Made by a program: the position numbers and the translations under genes. Below the pieces are notes generated by a model. That model did no database searches. It saw only the letters and a program-made list of their open reading frames with translations, and was not told the origin of the DNA. A stretch of DNA of 18,808 nt, taken from CAZFMJ01 sp964520045 (lineage in GTDB: Bacteria > Elusimicrobiota > Elusimicrobia > Elusimicrobiales > CAZFMJ01). The stretch covers positions 1 through 18,808 of the forward strand of contig CAZFMJ010000056.1 of NCBI GenBank assembly GCA_964520045.1, given 5' to 3'. Below, one piece after another: positions 1 through 7,207 of the stretch (positions within the stretch are counted from its first letter, which is position 1; each line of letters starts with the position of its first letter).

Positions 1-942
1 CGAATCAATAGAGCATCTTTGGCGGAGAAAGTGCCGTTTTTTATTTTATCCGCGGTTTTCTGCGTTCTTGCGGTGAAAGCTCAGTCAGCCGGAGGAAAAG
101 TTCTGCCGGCGCCGTTTTTTCAGCTCCTGGTTTTTTATATTTCAAAGATCGTTTTTCCCGTTGATATTTCGGCTTTTTATCCGTACGCTGTTTTGGCGGA
201 AAAATTCCGCGCGCGGCTTGTTGTTTCCGTCATTATTTCGTTCGCCGTTTTCGGGGGAGCGATTTATTCCCTGAGATACACCAAAAAGCCGTTGTTCGGT
301 TTCCTTTTTTTCTTTCTGAACATTTTTCCGTTGATAATTTTACTGCCTATCGGCGCAAGCATTGCCGGAGACAGGTATATGTATGTGCCTGCTATCGGCC
401 TTTTTTATATTGCGGGGGAATTTTTCTGCCGGCTGATCCGTCCCGCGCTTAAAAATAAAATTTTAAATAGAACTGCGGTGGCGGTCATGGCCGTCATAAT
501 TGCTATTTTTTCTGTAATGACATGGAAAAGATGTTTTGTGTGGAAGGACAGCATAGCTCTTTGGACTGATGTGCTTGCTAAATATCCTGATGCCGCTTTT
601 GCGCATAATAATATAGCTTCAGCATATGTCGACAAAGGCGAACAGAAGAGAGGCGAATACCATTATGAACGGCTTTTGGAACTTACTCCCTTTTCCGAGT
701 CCGCGCATTACAATTTGGGCACGTTATATGCCAAAACAGGCAGAATCAGGGACGGGATTTTCCATCTTGAGCGGGCGGTGGAGTTAAAACCTGATTATGC
801 TCCCGCTCTGAATAACCTCGGCAATGCGCATCTTGGTTCGGGTGACAAAGCTAAGGCAATAATGTATTACAGGAAGGCCATTGAAGCTGATCCGTCGTAT
901 ATCCCCGCGCGGGAAAATATCAGAAAAACGTCGGGGAAATAG
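1..942 (+). CDS. TPR-containing multipass membrane protein, TMTC/GT-C-like (5' truncated)
   Basis: The frame is open from base 1 (R-I-N-R-A-S before the TTG at 19), so the window holds only the C-terminal part of a longer protein. The visible part has about five hydrophobic segments, including FFILSAVFCVLAV, a long stretch around FGFLFFFLNIFPLIILLPIG and AVAVMAVIIAIFSVMTW. The motif GDRYMYVPAIGLFYIAG resembles the RYMYLPSIG-type motif of DUF1736/TMTC-like membrane glycosyltransferases fused to TPRs. After the last membrane segment come three TPR units (NNIASAYVDKGE..., YNLGTLYAKTGR..., NNLGNAHLGSGD...), ending ARENIRKTSGK. The family is linked to O-mannosylation or to polysaccharide and protein glycosylation at the membrane. 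The substrate cannot be told here and the catalytic N-terminal part is outside the window. A terminator-like hairpin follows the stop codon. Confidence 0.75.
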   Translation, partial: RINRASLAEKVPFFILSAVFCVLAVKAQSAGGKVLPAPFFQLLVFYISKIVFPVDISAFYPYAVLAEKFRARLVVSVIISFAVFGGAIYSLRYTKKPLFGFLFFFLNIFPLIILLPIGASIAGDRYMYVPAIGLFYIAGEFFCRLIRPALKNKILNRTAVAVMAVIIAIFSVMTWKRCFVWKDSIALWTDVLAKYPDAAFAHNNIASAYVDKGEQKRGEYHYERLLELTPFSESAHYNLGTLYAKTGRIRDGIFHLERAVELKPDYAPALNNLGNAHLGSGDKAKAIMYYRKAIEADPSYIPARENIRKTSGK

Positions 943-951
943 CCTGATAAA

Positions 952-986
952 AAGCAAAAACCCGTTTTTCACGGGTTTTCGCTTTT
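952..986 (+). terminator. Rho-independent-type hairpin after the TPR membrane gene
   Basis: A 13-bp stem with one mismatch (952-964 with 972-984), containing AAAACCCG/CGGGTTTT, has a 7-nt loop and is followed by a short T run (983-986). It begins 10 bases after the stop codon of the upstream gene. A second small hairpin (TTCCGC/GCGGAA, 985-1001) follows directly. The A-rich left arm means it could also work on the minus strand. Confidence 0.65.
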
Positions 987-1009
987 CCGCTCACTGCGGA
1001 AAGTTCACA

Positions 1010-1080
1010 TTTAGGAAGCCGCTTGGGTCTTCCTAAAATTAGGATAACAGACAAACCTTGATTTGTCAAGACCCAATTTT
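1010..1080. other. Cluster of nested stem-loops, candidate three-way junction RNA
   Basis: TTTAGGAAG (1010-1018) pairs with CTTCCTAAA (1029-1037). Alternatively TTGGGTCTT (1023-1031) pairs perfectly with AAGACCCAA (1068-1076), enclosing two further hairpins, CCTAAAATTAGG (1032-1043) and GACAAA/TTTGTC (1050-1055 with 1062-1067). The two folds share bases 1029-1031 and cannot both form in full. TTTT follows at 1077-1080. No gene is visible in this stretch. It could be a second terminator, a small RNA or a processed 3' end; which one is not decidable by eye. Confidence 0.4.
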
Positions 1081-1085
1081 ATAAA

Positions 1086-1310
1086 GAAGGTAGAAGGTAA
1101 ACGGGAAACGGTAGACGGTTAAAACAGAAGAGGAGGCAAAAGAAGCAAGGGAAGCAAAATAAGAAAGAAAACAACTGCTTGGCAGCAAGAAAACCATGGA
1201 GACACGCAAGACGCAGGGAAACACCGGAATAATTTTTAAAAAATACATATTTGCCGATTTGTGCGGAGGTTAATCTTCGTGCAGTTCCATGTTCTCTGTG
1301 TCTCTGTGGT
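1086..1310. repeat. Intergenic degenerate repeats (GGTAGACGG family plus an ACCATGGAGACAC family)
   Basis: Bases 1086-1118 are a plus-orientation copy of the short-unit repeat built from GGTAGA(C/A)GG and GGTAAACGG units. A second, purine-rich type occurs as two inverted copies, ACCATGGAGACACGCAAGACG from 1193 and, reversed, CCATGTTCTCTGTGTCTCTG from 1287. The rest of 943-1348 holds no convincing gene: open frames here have low-complexity translations and no ribosome binding site. Confidence 0.55.
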
Positions 1311-1348
1311 AAGTGTTTGCTTGGAAAGAGCAAGAACGGTCAGGTTAA

Positions 1349-2488
1349 TTATTGCCGGTGTTTACGTGGAGCAGAGTTGATTATTTTCCCGAGGATTCTT
1401 ATGCCTTTTGCTCCGGTGGCCGAGGGGCAGTGGTTGTTTTCGCCTTTCAGGGCAAGGTAAGCCATCAAAGCAAAGCAGGCGGGTTCTTTGGCCAGCGGAT
1501 GTATGCCGTATTCCAAAATGCTTTTTACTTTTATCGGGCTTAAAAGCGTCTTCAGATTTTTCATGAGCGCGGGATTAAGCGCTCCTCCTCCGCTTACTAC
1601 CATTTCCGAAGCTTTCGGTTTTATGAATTTTTTTACCGAGATTTCTATGCTTTTTGCGGTGAAGTAGTTGAGCGTGGCTATTGTGTTTTCAAGATTTTTT
1701 ATGCTTAAGCCCGGCCAGTTCTTTCGGATGAATTTTATTCCGAAGTCTTCCCTGTCAAGGGATTTTGGGGGGGATTTGCGGAAAAACGGCATCTGAAGGA
1801 GAGTTCCCGCTTTTCTTAAATCTATCCGGCCTTTCAGGGCAAGCATTCCGTTTTTGTCAAAACCCATCCTTCCGTTAGTCGCTATGCGCACAGCCGTGTC
1901 CATAAGGCAGTTTCCCGGCCCCGTGTCAAAACCTATGGTTTTTATGCCCTTTCCGACGATCGAGATGTTGCCTATGCCGCCTATGTTTTGAAGCAGTTTC
2001 GCCGGTCCGTCTCCGAAGAGATATTCATCCAGAAACGGGATTAGAGGAGCTCCCTGTCCTCCCGCGGCCATATCTGCCGGCCTGAAATCGGCCGCTACCG
2101 GCGTCTGCGACGTTTCGGCGATAAACGACGGCTCTCCTATCTGAAGAGTATGGGGGGGATTGCTTTCCGGGCGGTGGCAGACTGTCTGTCCGTGGGAGCC
2201 GATAACGGAGATTTTTCTCATCGGGATTTTATTCCCTGCGCAGAATTTTTTGATATTTTCCGCAAAAAGCATGCCCAATTCAAAATTAAGCAGGGAAAGC
2301 TCTTCCGCCTTCATGCTTCTTGCCGAGAGTATCCGTTTTTGAAGTTGCGGGCTGTAAGGATATGTTTTATACGAAAGCACTTTGATGCGTCTGTCCAGTA
2401 TCTGTGTCAGCGCCATGGACACTCCGTCCGCGGATGTTCCGGACATCAGTCCTATCGCAAGCGTGGAACGGAATTTATTGTCGCGCAT
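1349..2488 (-). CDS. anmK: Anhydro-N-acetylmuramic acid kinase
   Basis: AnmK opens the 1,6-anhydro bond of anhydroMurNAc and phosphorylates it with ATP, giving MurNAc-6-phosphate in the cytoplasm. The 379 aa length is typical for the family. The N-terminal IGLMSGTSADGVSMAL (residues 12-27) is the ATP-binding signature. GSHGQTVCHRP (98-107) and GEPSFIAETSQTPVAADFR (118-136) follow, then QNIGGIGNIS (168-176). GFDTGPGNCLMD (186-197) contains the expected catalytic Asp, D188. VSGGGALNP lies near the C-terminus. It is transcribed divergently from nagZ with 64 bases between the start codons. Both act on lytic-transglycosylase products, so co-location fits recycling of the cell's own wall. The next enzyme, MurQ, lies at 17707. 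I see no clear Shine-Dalgarno before the ATG. Confidence 0.95.
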   Translation of the reverse strand: MRDNKFRSTLAIGLMSGTSADGVSMALTQILDRRIKVLSYKTYPYSPQLQKRILSARSMKAEELSLLNFELGMLFAENIKKFCAGNKIPMRKISVIGSHGQTVCHRPESNPPHTLQIGEPSFIAETSQTPVAADFRPADMAAGGQGAPLIPFLDEYLFGDGPAKLLQNIGGIGNISIVGKGIKTIGFDTGPGNCLMDTAVRIATNGRMGFDKNGMLALKGRIDLRKAGTLLQMPFFRKSPPKSLDREDFGIKFIRKNWPGLSIKNLENTIATLNYFTAKSIEISVKKFIKPKASEMVVSGGGALNPALMKNLKTLLSPIKVKSILEYGIHPLAKEPACFALMAYLALKGENNHCPSATGAKGIRILGKIINSAPRKHRQ

Positions 2489-2552
2489 ATAAGCAATATT
2501 TTAACACAATTTTGTAATATAGTACTTTAATATATAACTAGGAGCAATTACT
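2489..2552. promoter_or_regulatory. Divergent anmK/nagZ promoter region
   Basis: This 64-base AT-rich spacer separates two divergent genes. On the minus strand a TAAAAT (2498-2503) would place a start site at about 2490, almost at the anmK ATG, without a good -35 box. On the plus strand TAATAT/TATATA motifs (2515-2536) lie before an AGGAG ribosome binding site at 2540-2544, 8 bases before the nagZ ATG. The promoter elements are suggestive only; the nagZ ribosome site is clear. Confidence 0.4.
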
Positions 2553-4088
2553 ATGGCTGAAACATGGAAGGACCTTATCGGCTATCAGCTGGTTTTCGGC
2601 ATCAGCGGAAAAACAGTCTCCCCCGAAACGATAGAGCTTTTCCGCGAAACCGGAGCGCGGGGTATTATACTTTTTAGACGTAATTTTGAGTCTCCGGACC
2701 AGATTAAAAAACTTATATCCGATTTGGAAAATGCTTTAGGGTATCGTCTTCTAGTGTGCGTAGACCACGAAGGCGGAAGGGTTATCATGTTCGGAGGCGG
2801 GGTGACCGTGTTTCCTGATAATTATTGTGCCGGCCTGATAGGGGATACCGAACTTGTCCGGCGGCAGGGCGAGATAGAAGGAATGGAATTGAGGGCTTTG
2901 GGAGTGGATGTGAATTTCGCTCCGGTTCTTGATACGGTGAGCGAGGAATATAATCCCGGCATATTGTGCAGGTCTTACGGCAAATCTTTCGAGCTGGCTG
3001 CGAAAATGGGGGCGGCGCGGATAAAGGGCATGCAGTCAGCGGGCATAAGCGCGACCGCCAAGCATTATCCCGGCAAGGGGCATGCGGTGGTCGACGCGCA
3101 CCTGAATCTTCCGTTTATAGACTCCACTATCGACGAGATGGAACAGGGGCATTTGAAGCCTTTTATAGCCGCGATAGAGGCCGGAGTGGACGCGGTGATG
3201 TCTTCCCACCCGTGCTACCGCAGGATAGACGCCGATGTGCCGGCCACTTTTTCAAAAAAGATAGTGGGGCAGTTCCTGAGATACAAATACGGCTATAAGG
3301 GAGTGATAATTTCGGATGACCTTGAGATGGGGGCCGTGCGGGAAGTCTCGCCTCTGCGCGACGCGGTGGCGCGTTCGGTCCTTGCCGGGCACGATCTGCT
3401 TCTGGTTTGCCATACGGCGTCCGCCCAGAGCGGAGCCTATAACGCTCTGGTTAAGGCCTATGAAGACGGAACCCTTCAGAAAACGGAGCTGGAAAAATCC
3501 GTAGAGCGCATAAAAAAACTTTCGTCCCGGCGCAGCGAGAGATTTTCCGGAGCGGGAGGGCCTTTGTCCGAAGGCCGGAAACTTGCCGCCGAGATAGCCG
3601 GCAGGACAGCGGCGGTGATACGGAAGGGAAAAACTCCCTTGCCGCTTTCCGGCTCTTTTATTAAAGGCAAAAATATCGCCGTTATCTTCCCCAGATTTTC
3701 GGATATTTCAGAGACTGTTATGATAGAAAGCAAAATGGTTAATTTCGGGAACTATCTTTCAGGCTGGTTTGCGGGAGCCGGAGTGTCTTTTACTCCGGTG
3801 CCTGTGGGGGTAAAACCTTCAGATGAAGAAGCGGGCATGGCGCTGGAGGCTGTTTCTAAATGCGGAATTGCGGTGGTTTTCTGTTTTGACGCGGGGCTTT
3901 ACAAGGGGTGGGAAAAAATACTTTCGGGAGCGCAGAAAAGCGCGCCGCACTGCATAGCGGCGCTTCTGCGGGATCCTTATGACTTGAGGTTTCTCGGCGC
4001 GGATGTTACCGCGGTAACGGGATACGGATTCCGCCAATGCCAGATGGACGCAGTGATGAAGCTGTTGTTGGAAGAAGGGAGACGGTAG
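2553..4088 (+). CDS. nagZ: Beta-N-acetylglucosaminidase, glycoside hydrolase family 3 (NagZ-like)
   Basis: NagZ removes the non-reducing GlcNAc from GlcNAc-anhydroMurNAc or muropeptides. The 511 aa protein has no signal peptide, so it should be cytoplasmic. The GH3 barrel shows VDHEGGRV (70-77), NFAPVLD (121-127), KHYPGKG (170-176), and DAH (181-183), the Asp-His pair on the catalytic loop typical of NagZ. ISDDLEM (253-259) carries the predicted nucleophile D255. Beyond about residue 340 there is an extra domain, so the protein is longer than the single-domain enterobacterial NagZ (about 340 aa) and nearer in layout to two-domain forms such as the Bacillus enzyme. AGGAG lies 8 bases before the ATG. 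The C-terminus (EEGRR, stop) runs into a GGTAGACGG repeat that supplies the TAG stop codon, and the next gene starts on the following base. Confidence 0.92.
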   Translation: MAETWKDLIGYQLVFGISGKTVSPETIELFRETGARGIILFRRNFESPDQIKKLISDLENALGYRLLVCVDHEGGRVIMFGGGVTVFPDNYCAGLIGDTELVRRQGEIEGMELRALGVDVNFAPVLDTVSEEYNPGILCRSYGKSFELAAKMGAARIKGMQSAGISATAKHYPGKGHAVVDAHLNLPFIDSTIDEMEQGHLKPFIAAIEAGVDAVMSSHPCYRRIDADVPATFSKKIVGQFLRYKYGYKGVIISDDLEMGAVREVSPLRDAVARSVLAGHDLLLVCHTASAQSGAYNALVKAYEDGTLQKTELEKSVERIKKLSSRRSERFSGAGGPLSEGRKLAAEIAGRTAAVIRKGKTPLPLSGSFIKGKNIAVIFPRFSDISETVMIESKMVNFGNYLSGWFAGAGVSFTPVPVGVKPSDEEAGMALEAVSKCGIAVVFCFDAGLYKGWEKILSGAQKSAPHCIAALLRDPYDLRFLGADVTAVTGYGFRQCQMDAVMKLLLEEGRR

Positions 4089-4110
4089 ATGGTAAACGGT
4101 AGACGGAAGA
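4077..4110 (+). repeat. GGTAGACGG-type repeat spanning the nagZ stop and the next start codon
   Basis: The units GGGAGACGGTAGATGGTAAA and CGGTAGACGGAAGA lie end to end. The first TAG (4086-4088) is the nagZ stop codon and the adjacent ATG (4089-4091) is the start of the next gene, so one repeat copy contributes to both reading frames. Confidence 0.7.
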
Positions 4111-5417
4111 AAGCGGGGGAAAAACGGAGGGGGTTTTTTTTGTTTTTTATTTCCGGTTATCTGTATGCCGTTTTCCTTCTGTCGTCTCCCTGCTACCCTC
4201 TTGTTTCCGATGTCGGGAAGCAGTTGAGCGATGTTATCACAAATGATTTTATGTCCGCGGCCGCTCAGACTCAAATAGGAACGGAAATCATAGATTCGCT
4301 GACTTCCGGAAAGAAAGGCAGGGGGGGGATGCCTGGAATATATTTCAGGACCGAAGAAGCTTCGCATACGGCGGGGTTTGATGATAAGGAATGGAAAATA
4401 TATTTCAATCTTAAATATGTGGCCGAATTTTTCGGCGTAAAAAAATATGATGACAAAAAAATGATAAGGGCCCTGCTTAAAAACAGCAGGGCAAGGGCGA
4501 AGTTTGTGGATACCGCCGATGTGCTTTATGTCCATGAGCTTGTGCATGCCGACCAGTATAGGCGTTATCCCAATTACAGCAGGGACGGTCCTCCGGAAAA
4601 AAGCGTGGAATTCGAATACGAGGCTTATTTCAAGGAAGATCTTTATTTCCACGAGAAAATCAAACGCAGCCCCGGGATTTTAAGAAAGTTTCTTAAAACC
4701 GATGATCCCGATATATACACGGAGCATGCGCTCGGAAGTTACTTGAGCCTTTCTCTTGACGTCGGGGAGTATAAGAGGACCATACGAAAACGCTATGAGA
4801 CGCAGGATCCGCATTACGTTACTTTGGAAAAGGCCGAGACCATGCAGTCCGGACGCGCGGAAGAGAGCCGGATTTTGGGGCTGGCATCCGGAAAACTCGG
4901 GGATTATTTCCGCAAACTTACGAGCGCGGACGAGCTCAGAAAACAAAAGGCGCAGTTTGACGCCTATCTGGACAGATTTTACAGGCATAAATGGCCGTTA
5001 TTCAGCACGGAGGCCCTTCTTCTTGTCGGCAAGGCGGCTCTTGACGTTAAAAACTATCCGCTGGCGCTTCAGTGCCTTGCCATAGCGGATTCCGCGGCAG
5101 CGGACTCCTCTCTTAACGCCGATCTGCTTAAGGAGCTTAAGGAAAACGGGGCGGTGGCCGTGCTTCAGGCTTCGGCTTTCATAAAGGACAAATGGCGGAC
5201 GATGAAGCTTTCGGTTTTGAGCGAGCATTTAAAATCGCTTGAAACCGCGTGCGATAGAACGAGCCGGCCCTTTCCGCGCGAGCTTTTGCGGCTGAAAATC
5301 CAAACTTATCCCAAGGCCGCCCAATTATACCGCAGTAAAATCGGGGATGAAAAAGACCCCGAATTAAAAAAGCTTTACATCGAGTATGCGAAGTTTTTCG
5401 CATCCCGGATGAAGTAA
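4089..5417 (+). CDS. Putative exported HExxH zinc metallopeptidase, unknown family
   Basis: I do not recognise the family. The first 14 residues (MVNGRRKKAG...) are basic and encoded by an intergenic-type repeat. They are followed by a hydrophobic segment (GFFLFFISGYLYAVFLLSS, about 15-33) that fits a signal peptide or membrane anchor. H149-E-L-V-H153 is a zinc-binding HExxH motif inside VLYVHELVHADQYRRYP, and EFEYEAYF (174-181) about 20-25 residues later offers a Glu for the third ligand, as in gluzincin-type peptidases. The C-terminal half is helical and charged with no motif I know. The ATG directly follows the nagZ stop codon, which implies translational coupling. Translation could instead begin at the in-frame TTG at 4140. 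The protease call rests on the motif and its surroundings only. Confidence 0.6.
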   Translation: MVNGRRKKAGEKRRGFFLFFISGYLYAVFLLSSPCYPLVSDVGKQLSDVITNDFMSAAAQTQIGTEIIDSLTSGKKGRGGMPGIYFRTEEASHTAGFDDKEWKIYFNLKYVAEFFGVKKYDDKKMIRALLKNSRARAKFVDTADVLYVHELVHADQYRRYPNYSRDGPPEKSVEFEYEAYFKEDLYFHEKIKRSPGILRKFLKTDDPDIYTEHALGSYLSLSLDVGEYKRTIRKRYETQDPHYVTLEKAETMQSGRAEESRILGLASGKLGDYFRKLTSADELRKQKAQFDAYLDRFYRHKWPLFSTEALLLVGKAALDVKNYPLALQCLAIADSAAADSSLNADLLKELKENGAVAVLQASAFIKDKWRTMKLSVLSEHLKSLETACDRTSRPFPRELLRLKIQTYPKAAQLYRSKIGDEKDPELKKLYIEYAKFFASRMK

Positions 5418-5423
5418 AAAACA

Positions 5424-5580
5424 ACGGTAGATAGTATAAAGCAGATAGCAGGTAGTAAAAAGGAAATCGCAGTCAAATATCGGCCTTCCATTTTTCAAGT
5501 TTCCATTCTCCATATCAACTCTCAACTGCTCTGCTCCCGCTTTTGCGGGAGCTGCGGTCTGGCCGCCCAGCAGTCCTGCT
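5424..5580 (+). repeat. Intergenic repeats and a perfect GC-rich hairpin
   Basis: A diverged GGTAGATAG/GCAGATAGCAGGTAG repeat (5424-5455) begins 6 bases after the stop codon of the putative peptidase gene. A perfect 8-bp hairpin GCTCCCGC-TTTT-GCGGGAGC follows at 5533-5552, without a T run after it. A fragment of the second repeat type (CCGCCCAGCAGTCCTGC) lies at 5564-5580. No gene is seen between 5418 and 5740. Confidence 0.5.
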
Positions 5581-5660
5581 TTCTTATACCCTGTTGGCCT
5601 ATTCCATACTAGGTCCAAAGATATTTTAGAAATAAGACTAACAGCCCATGTCTCTCACGC

Positions 5661-5712
5661 CCGGTTGCGCTACAATAACCGGAGGCAGGGGGCGTTCCCC
5701 TGTACGGTTATT
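5661..5712 (+). promoter_or_regulatory. 5' leader with two mutually exclusive stems upstream of the 5741 gene
   Basis: AATAACCG (5674-5681) pairs with CGGTTATT (5705-5712), enclosing a second perfect stem CAGGGG/CCCCTG (5686-5691 with 5697-5702). The same AACCGG (5677-5682) can instead pair with CCGGTT (5661-5666). The element lies 29 bases before the ATG and just ahead of the ribosome site. This could be a switching leader, but I cannot match it to a known riboswitch class. Confidence 0.35.
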
Positions 5713-5740
5713 TGCTTTACGTTCTGAGGAGGACAAAGAA

Positions 5741-6454
5741 ATGAAAAAAGCGAATGGAAATATATTTTTTGCGCTGGCTTTGATTTGCTCCGCGGTATCG
5801 TGGGCGCAGTCGGGAATCAGCGGAGTATACATAATCAATGAGCGGAATTTAACAGGCAGTCTGTATGCCGTGGCTTATAATTCCGCCGAAGGCAGGGGGA
5901 TGGTCGACTTCAGGATAAAAACCGACGCGCGTTCAGACGATTATCCCTCCAATTATCTGGGGGATATCAGAATAGCGTCGGCGGAGCTTGCGTCCGGGGC
6001 GGACGGCAGTCTTACGGCTGAAGTTAGCATCTCCGGCAGTAAGCCGTGCAGGTTTACCGCCTCTTTTAAGGACGGCAGGGCGGTGATCGGCGGGGCCGAC
6101 AGGAACTGCAAGGCATACATGGGATATGAAGGAAGAATGGACGGCGTTTATCTCAAAAAAACAGATGCTGTTTCCGGTATCTATGAATCCGACAATCAGG
6201 CTCTGCTGGTGCTCGAAAGATTCGGCGGGAATGATGAAGTTTTTGCATTCGTTACGGAAGGGAAAGATTTTTTTGCGGATTCAATGTATAGAGTTTTCGG
6301 GAAGGGAATACTGGAAAATAGCTCAATAACCGCAAAAGCCGATTTCAACCGCAGATTCACCGTGAAGCTGGAAGGCGATACGGCCGTTGTAATAGATATA
6401 AAAAATTGGGGCGATAACAGCATCGAGGGCATTTACCGCAAATTGAAATATTGA
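5741..6454 (+). CDS. Secreted beta-rich protein of unknown function
   Basis: The start at 5741 is chosen over the in-frame ATG at 5648 because GAGGAGG (5726-5732) lies 8 bases upstream and the product then begins with a classic signal peptide (MKKANGNIFFALALICSAVSWAQSG, probable cleavage after WAQ or nearby). The mature part of the 237 aa protein has three recurring segments beginning with a G-[VI]-Y motif: SGVYIINERN, SGIYESDNQ and EGIYRKLKY at the very end. This suggests a beta-barrel or repeated beta-sheet fold, possibly lipocalin-like. There are no catalytic motifs. The gene stands alone between repeat-rich spacers, with a structured leader upstream. I do not recognise the family; export is the only well-supported property. 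Confidence 0.7.
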   Translation: MKKANGNIFFALALICSAVSWAQSGISGVYIINERNLTGSLYAVAYNSAEGRGMVDFRIKTDARSDDYPSNYLGDIRIASAELASGADGSLTAEVSISGSKPCRFTASFKDGRAVIGGADRNCKAYMGYEGRMDGVYLKKTDAVSGIYESDNQALLVLERFGGNDEVFAFVTEGKDFFADSMYRVFGKGILENSSITAKADFNRRFTVKLEGDTAVVIDIKNWGDNSIEGIYRKLKY

Positions 6455-6458
6455 AAAG

Positions 6459-6523
6459 ACAGCGAGACAGCCGCCTAGCAGTCTTAGCGGTCCAGCAGTC
6501 CAGCGGTCAAGCAGACCGGCGGT
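6459..6523 (+). repeat. Second repeat type (GTCCAGCAGTCCAGCGGTC units)
   Basis: Five bases after the stop codon of the 5741 gene comes a run of related 7-10 base units: GACAGC, GAGACAGCC, TAGCAGTC, TTAGCGGTC, CAGCAGTC, CAGCGGTC, AAGCAGACCGG. Similar tracts occur at 7694-7730, 7851-7883, 10399-10405 plus 10679-10692, 15425-15452 and 16238-16263. The units vary, so this is not a CRISPR array. Confidence 0.6.
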
Positions 6524-6640
6524 TTTTGGGTTCTATTTTAATATAGGTCCTTTTCCTGCCCTTTATTAGGCCTTTTGTCCCTTACTTCCCGGGATTCCGG
6601 CTGTTAGACTAATAATGGGGGAAGTGGGAGGGATAAATCT

Positions 6641-7180
6641 ATGAAAAAACAAGCAGCAGTGTGGGGATTTATTCTGGCATGCGGAATCGCCGTTCCTTTT
6701 ATAGCGGGCGCTTCAATGGATGACACTATAAAACAATGGGCGGAAAACTCAGTCAAATTTGACGCCGCCGTGTCCGCCGGGAAAAAGGAAGGCGCTCCCG
6801 CCGGAGAGACAAAAGAGGAAAAAAAGGGCGAAAAAGGCGGTCTTGTTAAACAGATAAAAGCCGAGGCTGAAAAAAAGGAGCCTGAACAAAAGGGAGGCGT
6901 CGATCTTAAGACAACTATGCCTCCGGAGATGGACGCCGTCGCTAAAGAGAAAGCGTTAAAGGCAGCGACTCTCGGAGAAGCATGGCCTTATTTGCCTGAA
7001 GATGCCAAACAGGGGTATTACAGCGTTTTTGCCGGAATGGGGCTTATTATAGCGGGAGCTGCAGCTATGGAGATGCCCCCCCTCGGCAGCGGTTTGATGA
7101 TACTTGGAGCAGCCACAATGGTGCATGGATTCAGAGAGGTTAATAAGTCAAGCCGGCGGCTGCGCGGTGAAGGACAATAA
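6641..7180 (+). CDS. Exported/membrane protein, first of two tandem paralogues (GASMDDTIKQW family)
   Basis: This 179 aa protein is of unknown function. A signal peptide (MKKQAAVWGFILACGIAVPF..., likely cleaved near AGA/SMDD) is followed by the block GASMDDTIKQWAENSVKF from residue 23. That block is shared residue for residue with the next gene. Then comes a Lys/Glu-rich, low-complexity stretch (about 50-92) with LVKQ and GGVDLK, also shared with the neighbour. The C-terminus has two hydrophobic Gly/Ala-rich segments (YSVFAGMGLIIAGAAAM and GSGLMILGAATMV) and a basic tail. GGGAGGG (6626-6632) lies 8 bases before the ATG. The gene pair is separated by 27 bases and probably co-transcribed. The layout (export signal, charged region, glycine-rich membrane hairpin) would suit an envelope-inserted small protein, but no function can be assigned. 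Confidence 0.75.
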   Translation: MKKQAAVWGFILACGIAVPFIAGASMDDTIKQWAENSVKFDAAVSAGKKEGAPAGETKEEKKGEKGGLVKQIKAEAEKKEPEQKGGVDLKTTMPPEMDAVAKEKALKAATLGEAWPYLPEDAKQGYYSVFAGMGLIIAGAAAMEMPPLGSGLMILGAATMVHGFREVNKSSRRLRGEGQ

Positions 7181-7207
7181 CGGTTTAGGATAAAGGAAAT
7201 AAAATAT

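Noticed and set aside
1066..1333. Short open frames on both strands between the TPR gene and anmK
   Set aside because: Low-complexity translations from repeat sequence, no start signals.
5533..5552. GCTCCCGC-TTTT-GCGGGAGC hairpin as a terminator
   Set aside because: No T run follows and it lies 115 bases after the stop codon; kept only as part of a repeat tract.
5655..5715. Cyclic-di-GMP (GEMM) riboswitch
   Set aside because: The stretch has CACGC and GGTTGCGC pieces but lacks the conserved GEMM core and tetraloop arrangement.
5648..5740. Upstream extension of the secreted-protein gene
   Set aside because: The ATG at 5741 has a strong ribosome site and gives a proper signal peptide; the extension covers the structured leader.
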